Shown piece after piece: positions 1-7,347 of a stretch of 64,000 nt of DNA (the first letter of the stretch is position 1; the number at the start of each line of letters is the position of its first letter). Position numbers and translations under genes: made by a program. The DNA lies in the NCBI GenBank assembly GCA_004322365.1, contig SCTS01000006.1:215849-279848 (forward strand), written 5' to 3'. Source of the stretch: Patescibacteria group bacterium. GTDB taxonomy: Bacteria > Patescibacteria > Paceibacteria > UBA9973 > UBA2103. Under the pieces are notes generated by a model, which was not told the DNA's origin, searched no databases, and saw only the letters and a list, made by a program, of their open reading frames with translations.

Positions 1-38
1 TGGGCGACATACGGACCTTTTTTAAGTGAACGAGACAT
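1..38 (-). CDS. rpsS: 30S ribosomal protein S19, N-terminal fragment (cut by window edge)
   Basis: Reading the minus strand from an ATG at 38-36 gives MSRSLKKGPYVA, the canonical start of ribosomal protein S19, which binds the head of the 30S subunit with S13. Only 12 codons are visible. In most bacteria rpsS directly follows rplB in the S10 operon. Here a terminator, a large secreted-protein gene and a transposase gene separate it from rplB at 4075, but strand and order are kept. No strong Shine-Dalgarno is visible; a sigma70-like promoter lies at 104-131. Identification rests on a short but very characteristic peptide. Confidence 0.85.
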   Translation of the reverse strand, partial: MSRSLKKGPYVA

Positions 39-103
39 TGTTGTAGTTTTGACCCAAATCAAGTGCGCACTAAGAAAAATGCGCCCTCACGAGCTTTGAG
101 CAT

Positions 104-131
104 ACTATCCCAATCACCCGCCCACTGTCAA
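104..131 (-). promoter_or_regulatory. candidate promoter for rpsS
   Basis: On the minus strand TTGACA (131-126) is followed after 16 nt by GATAGT (109-104), which puts the transcription start near 98, about 60 nt before the rpsS ATG. It begins 1 nt from the REP-like palindrome at 133-168. A dedicated promoter here would let the distal part of the split S10 operon be expressed independently. Inferred from sequence only. Confidence 0.5.
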
Positions 132-132
132 T

Positions 133-168
133 CTCATTTGTGCAACCTCCGGAGGTTGCACAAATGAG
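133..168. repeat. REP-like perfect palindrome, family A copy 1
   Basis: A 36 bp perfect palindrome with core TGCAACCTCCGGAGGTTGCA at 141-160, extended by CTCATTTG on the left and its complement on the right. It has no central loop and no adjacent T-run, so it is not a classical terminator. Confidence 0.9.
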
Positions 169-191
169 CACTGAATCCGAAATGAAAAAAT

Positions 192-884
192 TTACAAAAT
201 GATACCTTCTAATTCTTCAGCTAGAAGTTTTTTGCTGGTTGTTTTAACAAAGTCGGCGTAATTACTTTTTGCTGTTATAGCAAACTGCCCTGTGATAATT
301 TCGGGGACAATGAGCCCTCCCCATCGGTTCGCGTCACTAAAATCTTGGAGCGACGACCAAGGATACTCGAATTCCTTTCCTGACCATTCTCGTATGTCAC
401 TGGGGTTTCTATGAATATAGGCGGATGCATATAAAAGCTGGGAATCTGTTTTTACATGCACCGCTTTGTACGGACCCTGAAATACATGCCCCGAGGTTTC
501 ATACTTAGTATTATAATATTTTGTATATCCGTCAGATACGCGTTGCATGTAGCGTGCCATTCCCCCTTCAATAGTTTCTTTGACCAACAAGTGAAAATGG
601 TTGGACATCAGACAAAAACAAACCACTTCCACAAAACGACTCTCGATAATGGACTCGATATCTTCGTTAGGAACGGAAAAACCAATTTCTGGAATAAAAC
701 TTTCAGTAATGCGCGATAGGTTTTTAAATTGATGGGGAGATTGCAGAAACAAAACATTAAAAAGGAACCGGTGCCAGTCACGCTTATCTTTAAAAATAGT
801 CTGCCTATGCGCACCGCGATTGAACACATGATAGTACTCCCCCGGAGCAATACCTTCTCGTGACTTTGATACGGCCTTACGCAT
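192..884 (-). CDS. REP-associated tyrosine transposase (Y1_Tnp / HUH family)
   Basis: This 230 aa protein belongs to the Y1 transposase superfamily, single-strand DNA endonucleases that cut with one tyrosine and use a His-x-His metal site. The N-terminus has the typical GEYYHVFNRGAHRQTIF segment, the HUH motif is in CLMSNHFHLLV, and the region with GYTKYYNTKYETSGHVFQG holds the likely catalytic tyrosine; ASAYIHRNP is a further family signature. Length is normal for a RAYT and the frame is intact. It is flanked by REP-like palindromes, which supports RAYT over an IS200/IS605 TnpA. It lies on the same strand as the ribosomal genes, so read-through could express it. Confidence 0.9.
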   Translation of the reverse strand: MRKAVSKSREGIAPGEYYHVFNRGAHRQTIFKDKRDWHRFLFNVLFLQSPHQFKNLSRITESFIPEIGFSVPNEDIESIIESRFVEVVCFCLMSNHFHLLVKETIEGGMARYMQRVSDGYTKYYNTKYETSGHVFQGPYKAVHVKTDSQLLYASAYIHRNPSDIREWSGKEFEYPWSSLQDFSDANRWGGLIVPEIITGQFAITAKSNYADFVKTTSKKLLAEELEGIIL

Positions 885-902
885 TACTGTAGGCTAGCAT
901 AT

Positions 903-932
903 CCCTGTGCAACCTCCGGAGGTTGCACAGGG
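903..932. repeat. REP-like perfect palindrome, family A copy 2
   Basis: A 30 bp perfect palindrome with the same 20 bp core as 133-168. Its outer arms are CCCTG and CAGGG, different from copy 1 yet still complementary. It lies between the start of the RAYT gene and the 3' end of the 1007 aa secreted-protein gene. Confidence 0.9.
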
Positions 933-962
933 GGTTCTGAAAACAAGAAAAATTACTTCGAA

Positions 963-3900
963 TTAGAACTCATCGAAGCGAGGAGTAACACCTATAGTCA
1001 CTGACTTTGAGCTCGGCACTCCTCCAGTCAAACAATTCATGGTGTAGGTGCTTTGTTGATTTATGATCACAGACTGTGCGCCCGAAAAAGCTGTTGAGGA
1101 AAGACCGGGACCGGAGATTGAACATGTATCAGGAGTGCCTACCACTCCCCACGACACCGTTGCAGGGTCGCCTTGGCGAACAGTAACACTTGGACTTATG
1201 GTGAGAGTAATGTCGGCAGGATTTACAGTAACCGTGGCACTTGAAGATGCGCTTCGTGTACCATTAGTACAAGTGATACCGTAGGTTGTAGTAACTGGAG
1301 GGGAAACAGTAACCGAACCAACGGTTGCGCCCCCTGTTGGGAAGTTAGTTCCTGTACAAGAAGTGGTGTAAGAAGATGTCCAGTCAATGCGTGGAGAGGT
1401 TACTCCCTTAATAATAACAGGTGGTGAGACAGTAATAATCACTGTTGGAGTGTTCTGTATAGTTCCCGTTGCGCATGTCGCAGTAACTGACCCTGTACCT
1501 GAGGTCACAATAACTGAAGCCGATTTCGTACCAGCGCTACCATATGTCTTCGAGACAGTTGCACCTGTGCCAAGAAGTCCGTCAGTACCACTCCACACAT
1601 AGGTGTATGAACCTACTCCTCCTGAAGGTGTGACAGACCATGTTAATGAATCCCCCACATATCCAGTACTTGGTGATGGGGAACACGATGCTGAGAGTGC
1701 TCCGGGGTTCACTGATAATGATGTCCACGCACTACAATTATCAAGCTCATTGGACTCACTCACTTCATTAAGTGGTGTGTCGGCACAAAAACGCATCTGG
1801 TACGAACCCGGTGAAGGAAATGTGTAGCTACCTGTTTGTGTACCGCTACCCCCAGCTACAATCGATATTCGACTTAAAGCAATCTTAATTGACGTATTGG
1901 CTTCGGCAAAATTAATAAAGAAACTAAAAATACGACTCCAAATAGAATCTGATTGGGTGAGGTAATTATTAAGACAAGCACTATCTGAACTAAGGCACAC
2001 ATACATCCTTGAACCGAAAACTGGAGTCGCTGCACCACCAATATTGGTAACACCCGCAGTGAATGTGGTATTTACTCCTGCGGTTACACTCGTAGGAGAA
2101 AGAGACCCTGTAGTTAAATCTGCCAAAGAAACGCCAACTACTACAGAGTTGGAGCAACTTGCGGTTGTTGATAGTGGCGCTGACGCAGTTGCCATACCTG
2201 CAAAATAATTATGTCTCGTTGTGTTACCAGTAGTTGAGGTTTTTGAGGCAAGAGAGGCATTCGAATATGCTTCGTAGCGATAGTAGGTGTTAACTGGTTG
2301 CCCAGTTGAATTCACAGTCTCTCGTACATCAACACTACAGCAACCACCTGCAGGAGTTATATCTGCACACGATCCTGCCATAGAGCTAGTATTGAGAGTA
2401 AATCCGACACCATCCTCGGTAGTACCATAACTACCTACCTTCGTACCTCCAGAGCAGTGCTTTTCCCCTTGAAGCGTAACAGAAGTTGCGCCGGAAGGGC
2501 TAGTGATAGTGATTGAGGCTGTTTTTGTACCGACAGTTGTATATGTTTTTGAAATAGACGCAACAGCACCCGAGAGACTATCAGTACCACTCCATAAATA
2601 CGTGTATGAACCAGTTCCACCCGATGCAGAGGCAGTCCAAGCCACGGGACTACCGGTATAGACACTCGTTGGAGATACCGAACATGACCCAGAAAGAGTG
2701 CCAGGGGGAGGTGAATTTACCTGAACATTTGCGGTAGCGAAAGCGGTCTGGGGAGTCGTAGCAGGAGAGGCACCAACACACTGGTACACAGCTGTTTCAA
2801 TTTGACACGAATCATTGGCCACATTTATTTTACATACATTACCGCTTCCTACCCCACTGCAAGATTTCCCTGCTGGACTTGAGGGGCACCATGCTAATCC
2901 AGAATAAGCAATTTCAAGACTTGACACTCTGGTTACACCTACATTACAAGCAAAATCACTGATGTCATTATATGAAAGCTGCCACGTACCTGATGACGCG
3001 GCACTCGCCCCCGTACAGGTAATAGAATAGTTAGTCGTTGCACTTAACGCTCCAGTCGAAATAGAGCCTGATGTGTTACCTCCAGTCTCAAATCCACCAC
3101 CAACACAAGAAATCGCATTGGTTGAGGACCATGTGAGAGTAGCGGAAGATCCAGAATTCAAACTTGTTGGAGTTGCAGAGAGTGAAACCGTGGGTGATGC
3201 AATAGCACTAACAGTAACTGTTTGCGACGCTGAGGCGGACCCACCAGCACCAGTACATGAAACAAGATAACTGGTTGTTTGCGATGGAGTAACTGTTACA
3301 GAGCCTGCGGTTGCAGAGGATGTTGAGAAGTTAGTTCCTGTGCAGGAAGTTGCATTAGTTGAACTCCAGGTGATAACTGACGACGCACCCACTACAAGAG
3401 AAGTTGGGTTTGCAGAAAGTGATGCAGTTGGTGCAACCACAGGCGCACTAACGGTAACCGTTGCGAAAGAAGACACTGTCTGGGAACCATCGGTACAGGT
3501 AATTGAATAAGTTATTGAAGAGGGAGGTGAAACGATAAGTGAACCTGCAGTAGCACCTCCCGTTGAAAAGTTGGTGCCGGTGCACGAAGTCACATAATCC
3601 GAAGTCCATGTTAAGAGAGCCGAACCTCCACTAGATATAGAAGAAGGAGTGGCAATAATGCCTACATAGGGTGTTGTTGGTTCCACAACACAACCTTCAT
3701 CTATGTCGCCGATAGTCGCAACCTGGTAGGTACTTTGCACTGTATAACTATCCCCGCCATATACTGCGCGAAATGCTGCTTCACCTGCACTACCTGGAGG
3801 GAAAGGATTAGTCACTACTGTGTAGTCATACTCCCATGTGGTACCTGTACAGTCACCGCCTCCTGTTGGACCAGCATATGCTAATTGAGGAATCGCACTG

Positions 3901-3986
3901 AATACAGCGAGCATAAAAATGGCACCAATGAAAAAAGTTTTAAAAGCGGGAATAGTAAGTTGGCGGAGAGCTTGCATTGCATTCAT
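963..3986 (-). CDS. large secreted multidomain Ig/PKD-like surface protein
   Basis: A 1007 aa protein with a signal peptide (hydrophobic stretch about residues 15-36, likely cleavage after AYA near 38). The rest is Ser/Thr/Gly-rich beta-sandwich repeats. Ig-like repeats near 105-180, 186-260 and 263-330 share the pattern LTWSSTNATSCTGTNF; two PKD-like repeats carry GSYTYLWSGTD or GSYTYVWSGTD; a CARDB-like segment (about 610-760) sits between them; two more Ig-like repeats end the protein. Cysteines occur about two per repeat, suggesting disulfides. No LPXTG, C-terminal membrane segment or enzymatic motif was seen. A surface or adhesion role is inferred. It sits between rplB and rpsS, downstream of a terminator and with a TATAAA box 12 nt before the ATG, so it is probably a separate, nearly leaderless transcript. 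Confidence 0.8.
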   Translation of the reverse strand: MNAMQALRQLTIPAFKTFFIGAIFMLAVFSAIPQLAYAGPTGGGDCTGTTWEYDYTVVTNPFPPGSAGEAAFRAVYGGDSYTVQSTYQVATIGDIDEGCVVEPTTPYVGIIATPSSISSGGSALLTWTSDYVTSCTGTNFSTGGATAGSLIVSPPSSITYSITCTDGSQTVSSFATVTVSAPVVAPTASLSANPTSLVVGASSVITWSSTNATSCTGTNFSTSSATAGSVTVTPSQTTSYLVSCTGAGGSASASQTVTVSAIASPTVSLSATPTSLNSGSSATLTWSSTNAISCVGGGFETGGNTSGSISTGALSATTNYSITCTGASAASSGTWQLSYNDISDFACNVGVTRVSSLEIAYSGLAWCPSSPAGKSCSGVGSGNVCKINVANDSCQIETAVYQCVGASPATTPQTAFATANVQVNSPPPGTLSGSCSVSPTSVYTGSPVAWTASASGGTGSYTYLWSGTDSLSGAVASISKTYTTVGTKTASITITSPSGATSVTLQGEKHCSGGTKVGSYGTTEDGVGFTLNTSSMAGSCADITPAGGCCSVDVRETVNSTGQPVNTYYRYEAYSNASLASKTSTTGNTTRHNYFAGMATASAPLSTTASCSNSVVVGVSLADLTTGSLSPTSVTAGVNTTFTAGVTNIGGAATPVFGSRMYVCLSSDSACLNNYLTQSDSIWSRIFSFFINFAEANTSIKIALSRISIVAGGSGTQTGSYTFPSPGSYQMRFCADTPLNEVSESNELDNCSAWTSLSVNPGALSASCSPSPSTGYVGDSLTWSVTPSGGVGSYTYVWSGTDGLLGTGATVSKTYGSAGTKSASVIVTSGTGSVTATCATGTIQNTPTVIITVSPPVIIKGVTSPRIDWTSSYTTSCTGTNFPTGGATVGSVTVSPPVTTTYGITCTNGTRSASSSATVTVNPADITLTISPSVTVRQGDPATVSWGVVGTPDTCSISGPGLSSTAFSGAQSVIINQQSTYTMNCLTGGVPSSKSVTIGVTPRFDEF

Positions 3987-3997
3987 TGTACAGGGAA

Positions 3998-4003
3998 TTT
4001 ATA
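3998..4003 (-). promoter_or_regulatory. candidate -10 box of the secreted-protein gene
   Basis: The minus strand reads TATAAA here, 12 nt before the ATG at 3986, downstream of the rplB terminator. No convincing -35 was found. If used, the mRNA would start about 5 nt before the ATG. Confidence 0.35.
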
Positions 4004-4040
4004 CCTACCGTTAAAGTAAAGTCGCGAGAGGTGGAATAAC

Positions 4041-4071
4041 AAAAAACTCTCCACATGGTGGAGAGTTTTTT
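4041..4071 (-). terminator. intrinsic terminator after rplB
   Basis: A stem of ACTCTCCAC with its exact complement and a 3-nt loop, flanked by A-runs and T-runs, ends the rplC-rplD-rplW-rplB transcript 4 nt after the rplB stop. A terminator at this point in the S10 operon separates rplB from rpsS. Confidence 0.9.
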
Positions 4072-4074
4072 GTT

Positions 4075-4938
4075 TTAGCTTCCTGATTTTCGCTTTTTCC
4101 CGACACGACGACGAGAAACAATGAATGGATTTGAGTATTTCTTTGGAGTTCGTGTTTTCTGACCCTTTCCTGACGGCTTGCCCCACATGGTGCGCTGTCT
4201 TCGGTGACCACGACCCTGACGGCCTTCACCTCCTCCATGTGGGTGGTCCACTGGGTTCATTGCAGTACCACGAACCGTTGGGCGAATACCCATGTGTCGT
4301 GCGCGACCTGCTTTACCAATGATGACGAGGTGATGTGCATCATTTGAAACTTCACCGATAGATGCCCACGCAGTATCAACTACTTTACGAACTTCAGTCG
4401 AAGGGAGTTTTATTTGAGCGTAGCCAGCATCGAGCGCAATCAATTCAGCGTGGTTACCTGCACTTCGTGCCATTTTTGCACCACCATTTGCATGCACTTC
4501 AATATTGTAGATGAATGTACCGATTGGGATGTTCTTCAAAGGAAGTCGGTTACCGGGAGTGATAGGAGCAGTTTCTGAAGTAATGACTTTATCGCCAACC
4601 TTTAAAGATTTTGGTGCGAGTATGTATCGGCGCTCACCGTCAACATCTACAATACGAGCAATAAAGCCTGTGCGTGTAGGATCGTATTCAATGTGCTCAA
4701 CTTTTCCTGGAATATTTTTCTTAGCGAACATGAAATCAACCACACGCATCTGTTGCTTGTGTCCACCTCCTTGGTGACGGGTGGTGATGCGACCAAGTGA
4801 GTTTCTACCTGCGTGATTTTTCTTTCCTTTCGTCAAAGATTTCAATGGCTTGCCGGTCGTCAAGACATCGCGATAACGAATCACGCTCATGTGGCGAGTG
4901 GATGCGGTTCGTGCTTTGTAATTTCGTGTAGTAGACAT
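4075..4938 (-). CDS. rplB: 50S ribosomal protein L2
   Basis: Ribosomal protein L2, needed for subunit association and the peptidyl transferase centre. The 287 aa length is slightly above the usual 275. The protein begins with the L2 OB-fold half, including GRITTRHQGGGHKQQMRVVDF, and the C-terminal half holds the invariant MNPVDHPHGGGEG, whose histidine is next to the catalytic centre. It is the last gene of the rplC-rplD-rplW-rplB cluster, 17 nt after rplW, and is followed at once by an intrinsic terminator instead of rpsS. Confidence 0.97.
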   Translation of the reverse strand: MSTTRNYKARTASTRHMSVIRYRDVLTTGKPLKSLTKGKKNHAGRNSLGRITTRHQGGGHKQQMRVVDFMFAKKNIPGKVEHIEYDPTRTGFIARIVDVDGERRYILAPKSLKVGDKVITSETAPITPGNRLPLKNIPIGTFIYNIEVHANGGAKMARSAGNHAELIALDAGYAQIKLPSTEVRKVVDTAWASIGEVSNDAHHLVIIGKAGRARHMGIRPTVRGTAMNPVDHPHGGGEGRQGRGHRRQRTMWGKPSGKGQKTRTPKKYSNPFIVSRRRVGKKRKSGS

Positions 4939-4955
4939 ATTCGTGTATTAAAAAT

Positions 4956-5354
4956 TTATGAGAAACGGATAGTGTCTCCTTTCTTTAAAAATACCAAAGC
5001 CTTTCTTGTTGCAGAAGTCTTACCAAAACCTCGCTTCTTTCTCATTTGCACTCGCTTTGCTGGAGTATTCACTACATTTACCTTGATTGGCATAACTTTG
5101 TAGAGAGCATTGACTGCCATAGCGACATCCTTCTTTGTTGCTGATTTGCGAATATCAAATGTATAGACTCCGTTTGCAGTCATGTTTGCTGCCTTCTCCG
5201 TAATGCGGGGACGCACCAAAATATTTGCGTACTCAGCAAGAGCTGAAGGACGATCAGTTTTTTTAGTAGCAGAAACTTTTGTTTCAACTTTTTTGACTTC
5301 TGCCTTTGGAGCATCAGTCTTCTTTGTATTCGTTTTTGATTTAAAAATTGCCAT
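4956..5354 (-). CDS. rplW: 50S ribosomal protein L23
   Basis: Ribosomal protein L23, which lines the polypeptide exit and docks trigger factor and SRP. The core starts near residue 45 with ILVRPRITEKA and ends with KRGFGKTSATRKALVFLKKGD. About 40 Lys/Ala/Thr-rich residues precede the core, making the protein 132 aa against a usual 95-100. The extension is probably rRNA-binding. It lies 6 nt after rplD and 17 nt before rplB, in the normal operon order. Confidence 0.95.
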   Translation of the reverse strand: MAIFKSKTNTKKTDAPKAEVKKVETKVSATKKTDRPSALAEYANILVRPRITEKAANMTANGVYTFDIRKSATKKDVAMAVNALYKVMPIKVNVVNTPAKRVQMRKKRGFGKTSATRKALVFLKKGDTIRFS

Positions 5355-5360
5355 AAAAAT

Positions 5361-6026
5361 TTATTTCTCTAGTCGTTCTGTAAGCGTTTTAACAGACACC
5401 TTCGGATCTACAACGAGAATATAACGGTAGGTGAGCAAGTCAACTGGATTTGCGTTTCTCGCCTCATCAACCATCACGTTCTTCATGTTGCGGAAGCTCT
5501 TTACTACCGCGACATCATGCTTCGAAAGAAGGATGAGTGCTGCGTTGTTTCTGCGTGTAGCGAGCTCAGCAAATCCTTCTATTTTAGCAAGGCCACCGAG
5601 GGTTGCCTTTGCATCCTTTGTTTTTGGAGCCTTGAAAGAAAGCGAGTCAACAAAAATCATTTTTCCTTTACGGAGTTTTTCTGAAAGAACTGTTGCGACT
5701 GCCTTCGCACGCATCTTCTTATTGATTTTCTGTGAGAAATCGCGTTCCTTTACTGGTCCGTGAGTCGTACCTCCTCCTCTCCAGATTGGAGATCGAATAG
5801 AACCGTGACGAGCTCGGCCAGTACCCTTTTGCTTCCATGGCTTCTTACCGCCACCACGTACCTCACCACGACCCTTCGTGTGAGCAACAGGAGTGCGAGC
5901 GTTCGCTTGCATAGCAAGAACAACCTGATGCACCAAAGCATCATTTCTCTTTGCATCAAAAATGCCCTCTGGGAGTTCAATCTCCCCTACTTCTTTTGCG
6001 CTTGTATTGTAAATTGAAGCTTTCAT
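5361..6026 (-). CDS. rplD: 50S ribosomal protein L4
   Basis: Ribosomal protein L4 (221 aa), an early assembly protein whose extended loop reaches the exit tunnel; the loop includes GGGKKPWKQKGTGRARHGS. The ATG at 6026 (MKASIYNTSAKEVGEIELPEG) is chosen over an in-frame ATG at 6050 because GAGGA lies about 12 nt upstream within the end of rplC and the protein then starts as L4 usually does. In E. coli, L4 represses the S10 operon by binding its leader; a structured leader exists here upstream of rplC (6679-6737). Confidence 0.95.
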   Translation of the reverse strand: MKASIYNTSAKEVGEIELPEGIFDAKRNDALVHQVVLAMQANARTPVAHTKGRGEVRGGGKKPWKQKGTGRARHGSIRSPIWRGGGTTHGPVKERDFSQKINKKMRAKAVATVLSEKLRKGKMIFVDSLSFKAPKTKDAKATLGGLAKIEGFAELATRRNNAALILLSKHDVAVVKSFRNMKNVMVDEARNANPVDLLTYRYILVVDPKVSVKTLTERLEK

Positions 6027-6030
6027 ATAT

Positions 6031-6639
6031 TTATTTTCCTCGAATTTCAATCACGGTACCTTTGCGTCCTGGAACTGCTCCACGAACAAAAATTTCATTC
6101 TTTACGCCGTCAACACGAATGACCTCAAGGTTTGGAACAGTCACACGGTCAGAACCCATTCGTCCTGCCATGCGCATACCTTTCACCACACGACCTCCTG
6201 CTCGGCCTGGACCTCCTCCTGAAGAACCGCGCTCTCTTTCAGAATGTTTCTGACCGTGTGTGCGGGGACCTCCTTTGAAGCCGTAGCGCTTCACAACGCC
6301 CTGGAAACCTTTTCCTTTTGAAATTCCTGAAACGACAACGCTTTCACCTTCTGAGAAAGCAGTGACATCAAAAGTTGCACCTACTTCAAGTGCCTCAGCA
6401 CCATCAAAGCGAAATTCACGAAGTCCACGAACATTTCCCTTAGGTTGCTGTGGTTTTGCAATGCGTGATTGCTTCTGCTCACCGTAACCCACCTGTACTG
6501 CCTTGTAGCCGTCAGTATCAATATTCTTAACTTGGGTCACTGTAACCTTTGGTGCATGTATAACGGTAACAGGCACAGCGTGACCCGCTGCATTGAAGAC
6601 CTGTGTCATTCCTTGTTTTGTTCCTATGATGAATTTCAT
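6031..6639 (-). CDS. rplC: 50S ribosomal protein L3
   Basis: Ribosomal protein L3 (202 aa), one of the two assembly initiators of the large subunit. It starts MKFIIGTKQGMTQVF, and the central loop with GVVKRYGFKGGPRTHGQKH is the family signature that approaches the peptidyl transferase centre. It opens the rplC-rplD-rplW-rplB cluster. rpsJ, which normally sits just upstream, is 862 nt away, separated by structured DNA and an opposite-strand ORF. Confidence 0.96.
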   Translation of the reverse strand: MKFIIGTKQGMTQVFNAAGHAVPVTVIHAPKVTVTQVKNIDTDGYKAVQVGYGEQKQSRIAKPQQPKGNVRGLREFRFDGAEALEVGATFDVTAFSEGESVVVSGISKGKGFQGVVKRYGFKGGPRTHGQKHSERERGSSGGGPGRAGGRVVKGMRMAGRMGSDRVTVPNLEVIRVDGVKNEIFVRGAVPGRKGTVIEIRGK

Positions 6640-6678
6640 TAGTTTTTTGTTGGCGAGTCCTTGAGTCTAGAAAAATCT

Positions 6679-6737
6679 AACCCTGTTAAATCCCCGTTCC
6701 GGGGACGCTTCGTACTCGAAGCGTATTTAACAGGGTT
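6679..6737 (-). promoter_or_regulatory. perfect three-way-junction structure in the rplC leader
   Basis: An outer 13 bp stem (6679-6691 with 6725-6737) encloses two hairpins, 692-704 (CCCCG/CGGGG, 3-nt loop) and 705-724 (ACGCTTCG/CGAAGCGT, 4-nt loop). Every base of the junction is paired and no base is left over between helices. It ends about 40 nt upstream of the rplC ATG. Another stem (AGAATCT/AGATTCT) lies just before it in the transcript. A leader for autogenous control by a ribosomal protein is the natural guess, but the sequence matches no leader known to me. Confidence 0.6.
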
Positions 6738-6772
6738 CTGAGAATCTAATCGCTACGCTCAAGATTCTCTAG

Positions 6773-6804
6773 AAAAAAACGCACACCGGTATTCGCAGTG
6801 TGCG
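6773..6804 (-). terminator. intrinsic terminator of the candidate ncRNA / rplC attenuator
   Basis: CGCACAC and GTGTGCG form a stem with an 11-nt loop, followed on the minus strand by seven T residues. It ends a minus-strand transcript coming from near 7088, about 130 nt before rplC starts, so it could be either the end of a stand-alone RNA or an attenuator in a long leader. Confidence 0.75.
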
Positions 6805-7088
6805 ATATACCATTGGTTTACCCTGAGCTTGTCGAAGGGTCCGATCCTTTCGATGTTTCGGAGGCAAACGTAGCGTTTCAGCTACTATACACAAAGCATC
6901 TAAAAGATGCAAGAAACCAAGTACCGAGACGAAACCTAGGTACTTTTACACGTATCTGATACAGATATTTCAGCCGTGAAGTATGCTTTGAACACGAGAC
7001 CGCGAAAGAGGCTCGGTTGGAAAACTCCTCTAGAAATCTAGAGTGGTGCACTTACCTGTTGAACTTAAGATAGAAATACTTGACAGAA
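6773..7088 (-). ncRNA. candidate structured ncRNA or long rplC leader, unrecognised family
   Basis: About 315 nt without an ORF but with a row of perfect hairpins: 7028-7043 (CTCTAG), 6953-6967 (TATCTG), 6919-6945 (AAGTACC), 6896-6910 (GCATCT), 6870-6885 (GTAGC), 6832-6853 (TCGAAGG) and the terminator. Upstream on the minus strand TTAAAC (7123-7118), 17 nt and ATATTA (7100-7095) make a possible promoter. Strand is chosen from the terminator polarity. I looked for tmRNA, RNase P, SRP and 6S hallmarks and did not find them convincingly. Confidence 0.45.
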
Positions 7089-7108
7089 GGTTTCTAATAT
7101 GCTATTAT
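7080..7108 (+). promoter_or_regulatory. strong sigma70-type promoter for the 47 aa ORF
   Basis: TTGACA (7080-7085), a 17-nt spacer and TATTAT (7103-7108) point at the ORF starting at 7141. It overlaps the candidate divergent promoter of the minus-strand structured RNA, so the two starts could compete. Confidence 0.75.
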
Positions 7109-7140
7109 TCACACATCGTTTAAACACTTAAATTTTTTCT

Positions 7141-7284
7141 ATGAAAGAGGGACTCAAATTAATTTCACGACAAGGTGGTTTTAAAACGACCGGTCCAGGT
7201 TTAGAACACTGCCCCGATCCTGATGCTATCGTATCCGGTTATGTATACAATAAACTTAACAAATTATGGTATAAAAAGGCCTAA
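7141..7284 (+). CDS. small orphan protein (47 aa) inside the S10 region
   Basis: An ATG-to-TAA ORF encoding a 47 aa basic protein that begins MKEGLKLISRQGGFKTTGPG and ends VYNKLNKLWYKKA. I do not recognise the family. Support comes from context: a near-consensus promoter 33 nt upstream and an intrinsic terminator 38 nt downstream make a complete single-gene unit, opposite in strand to the ribosomal genes around it. No Shine-Dalgarno is visible. One cysteine, no membrane segment. Function unknown. Confidence 0.6.
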   Translation: MKEGLKLISRQGGFKTTGPGLEHCPDPDAIVSGYVYNKLNKLWYKKA

Positions 7285-7321
7285 GAACAGGAGAAAATAG
7301 AACGTGTACGCAACACAAACT

Positions 7322-7347
7322 AAAAACCGCCCTTTTGGGCGGTTTTT
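7322..7347. terminator. bidirectional terminator between the 47 aa ORF and rpsJ
   Basis: AAAAACCGCCC and its complement flank a TTTT loop, with T-runs on both strands. It can end the plus-strand 47 aa ORF transcript and the minus-strand tuf-rpsJ transcript, which converge here. Confidence 0.9.

Larger units (their letters stand above)
133..932 (-). mobile_element. RAYT transposase unit bounded by REP-like palindromes
   Basis: A 230 aa Y1-type transposase gene (192-884) is bracketed by two perfect palindromes with the same 20 bp core TGCAACCTCCGGAGGTTGCA: 133-168 (36 bp) and 903-932 (30 bp). A third copy with no transposase lies at 50348-50373. This is the layout known for REP-associated tyrosine transposases (RAYTs), single-copy genes flanked by the REP palindromes they are thought to have spread. 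No target-site duplication was recognised. The unit sits inside the ribosomal S10 operon between rplB and rpsS. Confidence 0.75.

Noticed and set aside
6780..7080. Possible tmRNA (ssrA) because of a GCAAACGTAGCG segment on the plus strand
   Set aside because: No tag reading frame ending in an ALAA-like peptide and stop, no tRNA-like 3' half with a T-loop, and the terminator has the opposite polarity.
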